Part shown: piece by piece, positions 1 through 7,619 of the stretch
Layout of the letters: each line of letters starts with the position of its first letter
Position numbering within the stretch: the stretch's first letter is position 1
NCBI GenBank assembly: GCA_036652815.1
Contig: JAVVVE010000009.1
Coordinates: 1-64,000 of the forward strand
Source of the DNA: SZUA-378 sp036652815
GTDB lineage: Bacteria; Bacillota; Clostridia; Lachnospirales; Lachnospiraceae
Length of the DNA: 64,000 nucleotides
Direction of reading: 5' to 3'
Notes under the pieces: generated by a model
Seen by the model: only the letters and a program-made list of their open reading frames with translations
The model's database searches: none
What the model was told of the DNA's origin: nothing
Position numbers and translations under genes: made by a program

Positions 1-157
1 TATGAAAACATGACTGAATTATACAACATTGTGGGGATTAATTCAAAGGGATTCGGTATCTCTATCAATTTTTACTTGAATTAAATAAGTGTCTCCGGTT
101 AGCGTAACCCTCTTGTAAAAACAAAGCACTTAACAGAGTAAAAAACAAGAACAGGAT
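1..157. other. Window edge, no gene seen
   Basis: No convincing coding sequence is seen between the left edge and the stop of the Rep-like gene. A short inverted repeat (GGTTA-gcg-TAACC) lies near 98-110. This is the downstream side of the minus-strand rep gene, so the hairpin could help end its transcript, but it has no clear T-run. Confidence 0.4.
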
Positions 158-1078
158 TTATTTTTTTTTATAAAATCTTTTATCCACCAGATTTCCTTTT
201 GTTTCCTCACTGCCAATCACAAACGTTTCCCTATAGACCATGTTGCAATCGGCAACACGCACCATAGCTGCCTGATTACTTATCTTCTCAACAGTCGGTC
301 TTTCCATCCCTCTGCTTGAGGAAAACAAAGGCATGCCTGTGGGATAATATTTTAATCTTCCGCCTTTGATGAACTGTTTATTCTCGCCACTTACTACCTT
401 TTCTATAACCTTTCCACTATTTACATCAGATTCTGTTTCATCATAATACTCAATATCTGTCAAATAAACCTTGAAATATAATGCAAGACCATCTGCATCA
501 TATACCTTATGAGTGCTTGTAATTCCATAACCCCATAGTTCAGATATAGTCTCATTGGACAGAAATGGTGCCTTCTCCTCAAATATCAAAAGAATATGTA
601 GATGCCACGAATTATCATGTCTCTCCCCTTGTGGTTCCGCTACTGTGATTCGTTTGAATAACTTCTGTCCAGCGGATAAGTCTGACCTCTTATCAAGAAA
701 ATTTTGCAATCTGCGAAGAAACATCTTTCCATCTTCATATATTCTTTTATGGTCTGTCATAGCATCTGCATAGGTCAGAGTTATCCACTTACAATGCTCT
801 GAGTTGGTGGCATTACAGCGAATTAAATCCATCAACCTGTTAATGCTTTTTCGGACACTCTTCGGAGACTGAAAACGATTCTCACTGTGCTTTCTCTTTT
901 TAATCTCACCTGTCGCTTTATCCATATAAGTATCTTTTGTTATGTTCTGAATCGGACACTTATTGTTAACTCCCGCTAAGAACTGTACCTCTCGGATATT
1001 TCCTGATGTTTTGAACTTTACTTGGCTCTCCTCATGGAGAAAAACCTTATCAGAACTGATTTTTTTTATTCTCATCAT
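158..1078 (-). CDS. HUH-type rolling-circle replication/relaxase-like protein
   Basis: Predicted replication initiator of the HUH endonuclease superfamily, 306 residues. A motif-1-like LTYAD (about 101-105) is followed by an H-hydrophobic-H motif, HLH at about 159-161 in SWHLHILLIF, the metal-binding HUH signature. A Tyr (about 201) and Lys in LALYFKVYL match the position of the catalytic Tyr motif. Such proteins nick one strand and stay covalently attached through the Tyr to start rolling-circle replication of small plasmids or integrated elements. I chose the ATG at 1078 because AAAGGA lies 11 nt upstream; the ATG at 1090 directly abuts that RBS. No other plasmid gene is visible beside it, so it may be a remnant of an integrated element. 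The family assignment is good; present activity is unknown. Confidence 0.72.
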   Translation of the reverse strand: MMRIKKISSDKVFLHEESQVKFKTSGNIREVQFLAGVNNKCPIQNITKDTYMDKATGEIKKRKHSENRFQSPKSVRKSINRLMDLIRCNATNSEHCKWITLTYADAMTDHKRIYEDGKMFLRRLQNFLDKRSDLSAGQKLFKRITVAEPQGERHDNSWHLHILLIFEEKAPFLSNETISELWGYGITSTHKVYDADGLALYFKVYLTDIEYYDETESDVNSGKVIEKVVSGENKQFIKGGRLKYYPTGMPLFSSSRGMERPTVEKISNQAAMVRVADCNMVYRETFVIGSEETKGNLVDKRFYKKK

Positions 1079-1090
1079 GTTAATACACAT

Positions 1091-1516
1091 CCTTTCAAAA
1101 TTTTTGAAACAATTTTAAAAGAAGTGCGTTTATCTCAGCTGATTGGAACTCACCTGAGCTTTCGTATACCAAAACTCCAAAAAAATTTATAAAATATGAG
1201 ATTTCCTCTACGGAAATCTCGCACTCCAATTTGATATTGGGTGCATATGATATTTGTGCCTAGCGGCTTGTTTTTATTTAATGGGAGAGGTTTTGAAAGT
1301 CCGAAGGTATAACCATAATAGATAATAAAAAAAGACCCATGAAAGGTCAAGTTAATTAGATATAATATGAACTTCTATAATGCAAATACATTCTAAATAA
1401 AATCTATGTCATAGGAATAATCAGATGTTATTTTGCGGCTATGATTACTAATATTTTGTTGTCCTACACACAAAGTATGCTTTTTGTTTTATTCGGTAAG
1501 TTTTTTCTTTCTTTTG
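1091..1516. other. Non-coding stretch upstream of rep
   Basis: About 430 bp of AT-rich DNA between the rep start and the agrD terminator. I see no convincing coding sequence: a 66-codon minus-strand frame at 1150-1350 has no RBS and overlaps hairpins. It holds the tandem hairpins at 1198-1244. A weaker GACC/GGTC hairpin sits at about 1334-1350 and is followed by a T7 run in the minus direction, so it could be a second terminator for leftward transcripts. Confidence 0.4.
1198..1244. repeat. Two tandem hairpins upstream of rep (possible nicking origin)
   Basis: First hairpin: GAGATTTCC (1198-1206), loop TCTAC, GGAAATCTC (1212-1220), a perfect 9-bp stem. Second, directly adjacent: GCACtCCAAT (1221-1230), loop TTGAT, ATTGGGTGC (1236-1244), with one bulged base. 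Double-strand origins of HUH replicons usually contain such hairpins near rep, with the nick site in a loop. Their position about 120-160 bp upstream of the rep start fits that role, but this is inference. Confidence 0.4.
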
Positions 1517-1566
1517 TAAATAAAAATATAGAGAAACATTCTATATCTAATAGATTGCTTCTCTAT
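1517..1566 (-). terminator. Rho-independent terminator of agrD
   Basis: Read leftward, ATAGAGAA (1566-1559) pairs with TTCTCTAT (1535-1528) with extra internal pairing, and a T-rich stretch ATTTTTATTT follows. It begins 20 nt after the agrD stop. A dedicated terminator supports the short gene being a real, monocistronic transcription unit. Confidence 0.65.
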
Positions 1567-1585
1567 AAAGTCGTAACTTGTTAAA

Positions 1586-1729
1586 TTATTTCTTTAACTT
1601 GCTAGGTACTTGTGGCTCATAGCATCTTCCAACACAAGCAGAATGTGCAAATATAGTTGCAATTACAGATAATACATTCAAAGTATTTTTTGCATTTTTT
1701 GTTTCAGCCATTTCTACATTTTGTTTCAT
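1586..1729 (-). CDS. AgrD-like cyclic autoinducer peptide precursor
   Basis: Predicted precursor of a cyclic (thio)lactone signalling peptide, 47 residues. The N-terminal segment is polar and weakly amphipathic, followed by a hydrophobic stretch (about 17-28, LNVLSVIATIFA). The C-terminal part is SACVGRCYEPQVPSKLKK: a Cys-centred core, then an acidic/Pro-rich tail ending in LKK, the pattern of clostridial AgrD peptides. Cys32 is the likely ring-forming thiol; by analogy with staphylococcal AgrD, where cleavage precedes an acidic residue, the core may end at Tyr37 before Glu38. That is inference. A second Cys (36) inside the core is unusual. RBS AGAGG lies 7 nt before the ATG, and a terminator follows. 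It lies divergent from agrCAB, with IS debris between, and is the only agrD-like gene I found here. Confidence 0.82.
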   Translation of the reverse strand: MKQNVEMAETKNAKNTLNVLSVIATIFAHSACVGRCYEPQVPSKLKK

Positions 1730-1752
1730 GATTTTTCCTCTTTTCATTTTTT

Positions 1753-1777
1753 TATAAGAAAATTCTTATATAAGAAT
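1753..1777. promoter_or_regulatory. Overlapping palindromes upstream of agrD
   Basis: Two overlapping perfect palindromes: TATAAGAA-AA-TTCTTATA (1753-1770) and ATTCTTAT-ATAAGAAT (1762-1777). They lie 24-48 bp upstream of the agrD start, in the likely promoter or 5' leader region. They could be an operator or alternative RNA stems. They do not resemble the direct-repeat sites of LytTR regulators, so control by the neighbouring AgrA is not shown. Confidence 0.4.
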
Positions 1778-1904
1778 ACTCTATCATCATATTAAGATAA
1801 ATCAAGTGAATTTACACCAATCATCTTTTTTAATGCATGAGTTAAAATGTTAATGAAAAATTATAATTGGCATAAAGAGCAAGATGCTTTGGTTATGTAA
1901 ACCC

Positions 1905-1933
1905 CAAAAAAAGTAGAGATGAAATCCCTACTT
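1905..1933 (-). terminator. Hairpin terminator, leftward
   Basis: AAGTAGAGAT (1911-1920), loop GAA, ATCCCTACTT (1924-1933) form a 10-bp stem with one wobble pair. Read leftward it is followed by T7 (1910-1904). It would stop leftward transcription coming from the IS remnant before it reaches agrD. It may be an end structure of the decayed IS. Confidence 0.5.
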
Positions 1934-1998
1934 CCCAATCATACAGTTTTTCTTTATAATATTAATTGATAAGAAAAATACGTAAAGGAGACTGTATA

Positions 1999-2764
1999 AT
2001 GAATACTATTGTAATCGAGAATCTCGTATCATTCAAGGAGCTAAAAAAAAATGTTTTTATGTATGTGAGCTTGCGAGGGAGATAACCCGGCAGATGCCGG
2101 ACTCCTATGAGGAAGAGCTGTCCGAATCCAGAGACAAACAACTATATAGAGGAAAAGGAAAGCGCTCTACTACCGCAAAAACCGTCTATGGAGAAGTTGA
2201 ATATTTCAGAAATGTCTATCGCACAGAAACAGAAGAAGGACAAACAGCGCATGTCTACCTCCTGGATTAGGCAATGCATATGGATAAGATTGGATTGATA
2301 TAAACAAACCTTGCAGAGAAAATAGCATAAACTTTCATGAGAAAAGAGAAGCCTGTATCCGGAAGAAATATGATGCCGATGAAATAGGGCAATGAATCTT
2401 AAATGAAGATGGCGGCATTTGATAAAGAAACGGGAATTCAGGAAACACAAAACTGTAACAGTCAAAACGTTAAGAATGAAGCACCATAGAACACGTTGGT
2501 TTGTTGGTAAAGCCAATAACCTTGCAAAGTCACTTTACCGCAAAGAGAATAAAAAATTGATTAAAACAATCAATCGATATACAGATGAACCTGTAGTTAC
2601 AATGCAGATGCAGGAAATTGTTGAAATATTAAGTGCTACAAAAGCACCAAAGAAAGCTGGGAAAGACACACCCATACGCGGATAGGTTTAATCATTATAT
2701 TCTGCGGTTTGAAGCTATGCAGACCGAATCAAGAAAAGCATTTAAAAGAGCGTTTGGATATTAG
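1999..2764 (+). pseudogene. Decayed ISLre2-type (UPF0236) transposase
   Basis: Remnant of a UPF0236/ISLre2-family transposase. The start is intact, with AAAGGAG before the ATG at 1999, and reads MNTIVIENLVSFKEL, but a frameshift follows after about 22 codons. Continuing in the next frame gives CELAREITRQ and a LYRGKGKRSTTAKTVYGEVE stretch, then in-frame stops appear after HVYLLD. A C-terminal piece (about 2470-2764) reads WFVGKANNLAKSLYRKENKK and VVTMQMQEIVEILSA, ending in ESRKAFKRAFGY. Full-length members run to about 450-500 residues, so most of the centre is deleted. Several small frames inside (for example 2107-2298 and 2419-2685) are pieces of this pseudogene. Family recognition is from memory of conserved text; the pseudogene status is clear. 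Confidence 0.75.
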
Positions 2765-2977
2765 AATGAAAAGTCTTGAAAACAGGTCCATTTAGAAAAC
2801 CAAAAAGCAAGAAAATATTGTTATAGAAAAACAATAGGAAATTTGTCAACGATTACTTGACACAAACAGTTAAAATATCTTCATTGAAATTACGATACTA
2901 TTATGTTAGGTTATAAGGACAAATACATAAATAAATATCTATCTTTACAACATAAAATTTCAGAAAGGATATCATCT

Positions 2978-4333
2978 ATGCATAAAACAATTATATCATT
3001 TGCTTGGGAAATATTTGTAAATTCAATAGAATCAATTATGTTTTTAACTTTAATATCAAATAAACTTAGGAGTAAAATAAATAAATATAATTTTTCTTTT
3101 TTGAGTTTTCTTTTCTTTTTAAGTCTTATTTGTGTATTGAATTTTTTAAAAACACCGTATACTATATCATACCTTGTTTTTTTCTTAATCAGTATTTTAT
3201 TTACTAATATTTGTTTTAATAATACTATTGCTGAAAAAGTATATTGGGGTGGAATTTATACTTTTATTATGCTTTTCTCAGATAAATTCACTTTTTGGAT
3301 AGTTTCTATTTTTACTTCCTATAATTTTTCGGAATTTGTTTTTGGTGGAAATGCAAGAATCTATACAACTATAATTTACTTATTGGTCTGCTTTTTATTT
3401 GTTAGTGCATTTATTAGATTACCCAAAAAAACTTTTTATTTTCCACCTAAATTACAAATTATACTTATCATTGTCACAATACTTAGTATCGTTATTTCTA
3501 ATTCATTACTTGAATTAATTGTAACACTTGATACAACAAATGTGAATCCTTCTATAATTAAGACCTTAAATCACATTAATTATTTGTTTTTATTTGTATT
3601 TTTTGCATTATTACTTATCGTTAAATGGATTGGTTCTATCTATCAAAAAAATCTTGAATTATTGGAAGAAAATCAGCAGGTAAATGTAGAGAAACAACAA
3701 TTTGAAGTATTTGCAGAGACAACACAAGCATTACGAGAATGGAAACATGATTATAAGAATACCTTGTCTGTTCTAAGTATGATGTTAGCAAATGAACAAC
3801 TGGATAAAGCCAACAGATATCTGTTGGAATTACTTGCAACCGAACCGGCACCGGCATTTCAGATATCTTCAGGTAATAGTGTGTTGGATGCGATTGTTTC
3901 AACAAAATTATCCATTGCTAAAAATCAAGGCATTGATTTTCAACATGCTATTTTTCTACCTAAAATAATTCCATTTAGTCCGCTGGATTTCTCAACGATT
4001 ATGGGTAATCTATTAGATAATGCAATCAAAGCATGTGAAGATGTATTGGCAGATACTTCGATAAATCTTAAACCATATGTTATGCTTGAAATAAAACCTC
4101 AAATGGATATGTTATATATTCGAATCAGTAATAGTTCTTGCGGACGGTATTGCTATGATACTCAGGGTAATCTTATGTCTTCCAAAAAAGAACCTGGACA
4201 TGGAATTGGAATAAAACGAATTATAAAGATGGTTCATAAATATGATGGAATCTATCAACAAGAAGCGGAATCGAATCACTTCACATTAACTATTATGGTT
4301 CCTTTACTGAACTATGAGGAGACAAGTTTATGA
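2978..4333 (+). CDS. AgrC-like sensor histidine kinase (GHKL)
   Basis: Membrane sensor kinase of the AgrC/HPK10 type, 451 residues, predicted to bind a cyclic peptide signal outside and phosphorylate the adjacent LytTR regulator. The N-terminal ~210 residues form about six hydrophobic membrane segments. The catalytic half has an H-box around His257 in REWKHDYKN, an N-box (NLLDNAIKA) and a G-box (GHGIGIKRI, about 407), as in the SPOB/GHKL kinases of quorum-sensing systems. I chose the ATG at 2978 (RBS AAAGGA, 8-nt spacer) over the ATG at 2903, which lacks an RBS. It overlaps the regulator gene by 4 nt. A single ACAGTTAAA motif (2866-2874) precedes it and resembles half an AgrA site, which is weak evidence for autoregulation. 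Confidence 0.88.
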   Translation: MHKTIISFAWEIFVNSIESIMFLTLISNKLRSKINKYNFSFLSFLFFLSLICVLNFLKTPYTISYLVFFLISILFTNICFNNTIAEKVYWGGIYTFIMLFSDKFTFWIVSIFTSYNFSEFVFGGNARIYTTIIYLLVCFLFVSAFIRLPKKTFYFPPKLQIILIIVTILSIVISNSLLELIVTLDTTNVNPSIIKTLNHINYLFLFVFFALLLIVKWIGSIYQKNLELLEENQQVNVEKQQFEVFAETTQALREWKHDYKNTLSVLSMMLANEQLDKANRYLLELLATEPAPAFQISSGNSVLDAIVSTKLSIAKNQGIDFQHAIFLPKIIPFSPLDFSTIMGNLLDNAIKACEDVLADTSINLKPYVMLEIKPQMDMLYIRISNSSCGRYCYDTQGNLMSSKKEPGHGIGIKRIIKMVHKYDGIYQQEAESNHFTLTIMVPLLNYEETSL

Positions 4334-5037
4334 CAATTAGAATCGGTATTATAGAAGATGAAACTACATATATACAGCAGCTTATTCAAATATTAAATCA
4401 ATGGTCTGATGTGACTCAATGTCAAATTGAAAATCATATCTATACTTGTGAAAAGGAGCTCTTATGGGTTGATATTGTTAGATATGATCTTTTGTTTTTA
4501 GATATAAAATTAGGAAATGATGATGGCATTTTAATTGCAAAAAAATTACGAAAGAAAAAATATGAAGGTGCAATTATATTTCTTACTGCTTATAAAGAAT
4601 ATGTTTTTGATGGATATTATGTACATGCTTTTAATTACCTGTTGAAGCCTATTACTTTAGAAAAATTAAGCCCTTGCATGGATGAATTGGCACAGACTTT
4701 ATCAGATCAATACTATGTATACTGTAGTAAAGGTAATATTATTAAGATTCCATATGCCAAAATCTATATTTTTTCCAGCAACCGACATTACATTGATATC
4801 ATTACCAAAGATACAACTTATCAACAATTACATTTATTTCGAGACCTGATAGCTGAATTACCCTCCTGTTTTATACAATGTCATCGTTCAACCATTATTA
4901 ATATTCAGCAAGTTACAAAAATCGAAAAGAATACGCTGTTTTTTACTAACCAAAGTGCTGTTCCAATTAGTAAGACGTATTATGCTGCTGTCTGTAACGC
5001 TTACATTAATTATGCAAAGGGGAAATCAAGCTTATGA
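4330..5037 (+). CDS. AgrA-like LytTR response regulator
   Basis: Two-component response regulator of the AgrA/LytR class, 235 residues. The receiver domain (about 1-120) has the acidic pair IEDE, the phospho-acceptor Asp58 in LLFLDIKLG, a conserved Thr in FLTAY and the Lys of LLKPI. The C-terminal LytTR DNA-binding domain (about 130-230) contains FIQCHRSTIINIQQV, a strong signature of this fold. It should be phosphorylated by the AgrC-like kinase, whose gene overlaps it by 4 nt (ATGA), and activate promoters carrying direct repeats. The downstream agrB-like gene also overlaps its stop, so the three genes are one operon. Known targets of the family are agr genes and secreted factors; the targets here are unknown. 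Confidence 0.9.
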   Translation: MTIRIGIIEDETTYIQQLIQILNQWSDVTQCQIENHIYTCEKELLWVDIVRYDLLFLDIKLGNDDGILIAKKLRKKKYEGAIIFLTAYKEYVFDGYYVHAFNYLLKPITLEKLSPCMDELAQTLSDQYYVYCSKGNIIKIPYAKIYIFSSNRHYIDIITKDTTYQQLHLFRDLIAELPSCFIQCHRSTIINIQQVTKIEKNTLFFTNQSAVPISKTYYAAVCNAYINYAKGKSSL

Positions 5038-5594
5038 TACTGCAATTAGCGACATGGTGGGTGGAACATCTGGTTCCCGGTGATATAGAAGAAGACGATA
5101 AAGCAGTCTATTTGTATGGTGCAGAATGTTTTATTAATGAGGCTCTCTCGGATATCGTGTTATTCATCGGAGGATTACTCTTGGGACGGCTGCCGGAAGT
5201 AATCTTATGGACAATCGGATTCACGGTGCTGCGTGTCAACGTAGGCGGTTATCATGCACCCTCTCATTTTCTCTGTATCTCTTTAAGTACGATAGTGGGG
5301 TTAAGCAGTGTGCTGCTGAATCCATTATGGATTCGTTTTCCTTATGCAACAGGTGTCATTTTGGTATTGATTATATTGCTGATTGCATACCTGGCACCCG
5401 TATTACATCGCAATCGCCCTATCTCCTTACCGGAGCAGGCACAGATTAAGCGAAAGGCTATTATCATTACCGTAGTCGAATCTCTACTTATCTGTCTTTT
5501 TTGGAACATACCACTCATCAGCGCCTCTCTGACAGGTGCCTTAGTCACAGTCACTGTACTGGCAATTCTTGGTTATTTTGTAAATCCCAAATAA
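5034..5594 (+). CDS. agrB: AgrB-like peptide-processing membrane protease
   Basis: Accessory gene regulator B family protein, 186 residues, an integral membrane cysteine endopeptidase that trims the AgrD C-terminus and forms the (thio)lactone ring. The signature RVNVGGYHAPSHFLC contains the catalytic pair His74 and Cys81 with the usual spacing. Four to five hydrophobic segments surround it (about 38-64, 78-98, 106-128, 142-162 and 164-183). The start overlaps the agrA stop by 4 nt. Gene order C-A-B differs from the classical B-D-C-A order, and no agrD lies downstream: the stop is followed within 4 nt by a large terminator structure. The likely substrate is the peptide encoded at 1586-1729; this pairing is inference. 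Confidence 0.9.
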   Translation: MILQLATWWVEHLVPGDIEEDDKAVYLYGAECFINEALSDIVLFIGGLLLGRLPEVILWTIGFTVLRVNVGGYHAPSHFLCISLSTIVGLSSVLLNPLWIRFPYATGVILVLIILLIAYLAPVLHRNRPISLPEQAQIKRKAIIITVVESLLICLFWNIPLISASLTGALVTVTVLAILGYFVNPK

Positions 5595-5597
5595 CTA

Positions 5598-5713
5598 CCA
5601 TATAATCCTCACCTCAAGGAAAGCAGAAAAACTCTCCAATCAGCAAGCCCCTTACACAGTCAGGGGCTTGCTGATTGGAGAGTTTTTCTGCCCCTAAGGT
5701 GAGGCTTATATGG
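5598..5713. terminator. 116-bp inverted repeat, bidirectional terminator
   Basis: The core stem is a perfect 28-bp inverted repeat (5624-5651 with 5663-5690) around an 11-nt loop, starting with CAGAAAAACTCTCC. Its A5 and T5 tracts flank a 20-bp stem, so it can end transcripts both ways. Outer arms CCATATAAtCCTCACCT (5598-5614) and its near-complement (5697-5713, one mismatch) extend it. It lies between the convergent agrB and rng genes and is much longer than a normal terminator, so a MITE-like origin is possible. Confidence 0.8.
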
Positions 5714-5719
5714 AGTCAA

Positions 5720-6922
5720 TTATTCCAATATTCCGGATAATTGCTCACATAAGGGGGGTTCTATTTTTTTGCGTGTAATCTCCACCAGCCCAAGTGCTGT
5801 GATATCAATCACATTGGTTTTGATGGGATCTTGTTTTACATGGTTACGTAAGGTGGTCAGTAGGAGCTCATCCTGTTTGGATTGTTCCATATTAATAAAA
5901 TCAACCAGAATTATCCCTGAGAGGTTACGCAGGCGTATCTGATGTGCAATCTCAGCAGCAGCTTCTAGATTAATCGCTAAGAAAGTGGCTTCACTGTCCT
6001 GCTTGGCACTATATTTTCCGGTATTTACATCGATCACAGTCAATGCTTCGGTAGGTTCTATTACTAGGTATCCGCCACTCTTGAGCCAGACATGGGTGTG
6101 AAGGGCATCTTGCAGCTTCTTATCCAATCGCAGCATTTTCTCAAGCGAAATCATGCTGTCCTGATAGAAAGAGAGCTTGTCCACATCTTCCGGCTGATTT
6201 TCTTGCAGATAGGATTCCACTTGTGTATAAATCGTCTCATCATCTGTAATAATCTTATCAAGTCTGTTTCGATAGGTGTTCTTTAAGAGATTCAGATATT
6301 TCTCGGGAGCACAATATAAGGTTGAAAATGGTGGACGGGTAGGTGCTGTCTTGATGATTTGATCTAATTGAAAGGTTAATTGTTCTATCTCTGACTGTAA
6401 CGGTGTGATATCGACGGTTGCATCGGCAAATTCCGCAGCATTGGTTCTGATAATATAGCCATAGGCATGATTCCATGATAAGGAAGTGATTCTTTCTTTC
6501 AGAGAAGTTCTCTGTATAGCAGATAATTTGTTAGAGAATCCTATCTTGCGGTTAGGGTAGGACACAACACTATAATGACCGGACAGTGATAGCTTGGTAG
6601 AGACGGTAGCTTCCTTGGTCTTTGCTTTATCACGGATAACCTGTACTAACACTTCATCTCCTATGATTAATTTTCCTTGATAGGTTCTATTGCAGACTAT
6701 CGGTTCGGTACAATCTGACAGTGACAGATAGCAGATGACGTTTTGCTGTATCTCAACAAAAGCAGCCTTGATATTGGACACAATATTCTGTATCTTACCG
6801 ACATAGATATTTCCCAGGATACTGGTCCCTATCGTCTCTGCCTGTACCGTTACGAGCATATCGTCCTGACAGTCATAGGTAAGGATGGTGTTGGCTTGTT
6901 TCTTAATCACTAGTCTATTCAT
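5720..6922 (-). CDS. rng: Ribonuclease G (RNase E/G family)
   Basis: Endoribonuclease of the RNase E/G family, 400 residues, acting on mRNA decay and rRNA/tRNA maturation in the cytoplasm. An S1-like RNA-binding part near residues 30-120 (GNIYVGKIQNIVSNIKAAFVE) is followed by the catalytic core with VWLKSGGYLVIEPTEALTVI and VIDVNTGK, and by LAAAEIAHQIRLRNLSGIILVDFI, which carries the metal-binding Asp residues. It lacks the long C-terminal degradosome scaffold, as expected for RNase G. The start at 6922 (MNRLVIKK) overlaps the stop of the upstream gene; an upstream ATG at 6940 is less likely. In Clostridia rng commonly follows the two radical-SAM-linked genes found here; the usual next genes rplU-rpmA are absent. 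Confidence 0.9.
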   Translation of the reverse strand: MNRLVIKKQANTILTYDCQDDMLVTVQAETIGTSILGNIYVGKIQNIVSNIKAAFVEIQQNVICYLSLSDCTEPIVCNRTYQGKLIIGDEVLVQVIRDKAKTKEATVSTKLSLSGHYSVVSYPNRKIGFSNKLSAIQRTSLKERITSLSWNHAYGYIIRTNAAEFADATVDITPLQSEIEQLTFQLDQIIKTAPTRPPFSTLYCAPEKYLNLLKNTYRNRLDKIITDDETIYTQVESYLQENQPEDVDKLSFYQDSMISLEKMLRLDKKLQDALHTHVWLKSGGYLVIEPTEALTVIDVNTGKYSAKQDSEATFLAINLEAAAEIAHQIRLRNLSGIILVDFINMEQSKQDELLLTTLRNHVKQDPIKTNVIDITALGLVEITRKKIEPPLCEQLSGILE

Positions 6923-7619
6923 AGGTCTGTCCAATCGCATCTAATGGAACCAGACTGCGTTCGCCTGTTGTATGCAGCTGTGTATAGGTCTCGATTCTCG
7001 TAATCTCTAAGTCAAATTCACCAAGTGTTTGTCCATATTCTGCATAGAAAGCTTCGATGACAAGACGTGGTTTGACATTATCACTGCTGCTTGCGTCTAC
7101 GAGCATCATAATAGCATCCTGTTCTATCTTTAGTTCATATAGAAAGGGACGTAGGTTAAATTCTTTCAAGCTCTTTTTGGTCTGCTTCTGAACAATAATG
7201 TCAGGTTTTTGATAAAATATCGCAAGTTGACTCTTCCAGTCAAAACTCGGGGCATGTCCTTCTCTAAAACGAATCAGATATTTGGCTGCGGCTACACTCG
7301 CCATCGCATTGCCAACGGTATCCGGTAATAGGCTCACACTTACGATATCGACACCTTCTGCCATCGTGGCCTGTAATTGCATCATAATATCGGTCGTGGT
7401 TGTCATCGTATGGACTTCGATATCAAAATATTCTCCGTAGCTCTCCAGTCCGACCCCGAGCGGAGCTGCAAAAGACATGATCTGATGAGGGCTATAACCA
7501 CTGGAATATGCGATATCGATATCGGTTCTGCGAATCGCTTTTTGAAAATAGCGCATCATATCGAGATGTCCGATAAACTTCATCGGTCCTGTTTTGGTAA
7601 ATTTAATCCTAAGCTTCAT
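6915..7619 (-). CDS. Radical SAM-linked protein, TIGR03936/DUF2344
   Basis: A 234-residue protein of the TIGR03936 (DUF2344) family, almost always encoded beside or fused to the TIGR03960 radical SAM protein. The N-terminus, MKLRIKFTKTGPMKFIGHLDMMRYFQ, and AIRRTDIDIAYSSGYSPHQI are the typical conserved region. The biochemical role is not established; co-occurrence with rng suggests RNA or ribosome maturation. I chose the ATG at 7619, preceded by GGAGG, over an upstream start that would extend deep into the preceding gene. It overlaps that gene by 11 nt and the next gene (rng) by 8 nt, so the three are translationally coupled. Confidence 0.87.
   Translation of the reverse strand: MKLRIKFTKTGPMKFIGHLDMMRYFQKAIRRTDIDIAYSSGYSPHQIMSFAAPLGVGLESYGEYFDIEVHTMTTTTDIMMQLQATMAEGVDIVSVSLLPDTVGNAMASVAAAKYLIRFREGHAPSFDWKSQLAIFYQKPDIIVQKQTKKSLKEFNLRPFLYELKIEQDAIMMLVDASSSDNVKPRLVIEAFYAEYGQTLGEFDLEITRIETYTQLHTTGERSLVPLDAIGQTYE

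Noticed and set aside
1150..1350. 66-residue frame on the minus strand
   Set aside because: No RBS, spans the tandem hairpins, composition not protein-like; treated as non-coding.
2142..2516. 124-residue minus-strand frame over the IS remnant
   Set aside because: Antisense shadow of the decayed transposase; no RBS, Cys/Phe-rich nonsense translation.
2855..2900. Full AgrA-type direct-repeat site before agrC
   Set aside because: Only one ACAGTTAAA half-site is visible; no second copy at the needed spacing.
5595..5720. A hidden agrD directly downstream of agrB
   Set aside because: Only a large inverted repeat lies there; no start codon with a Cys-containing short frame.
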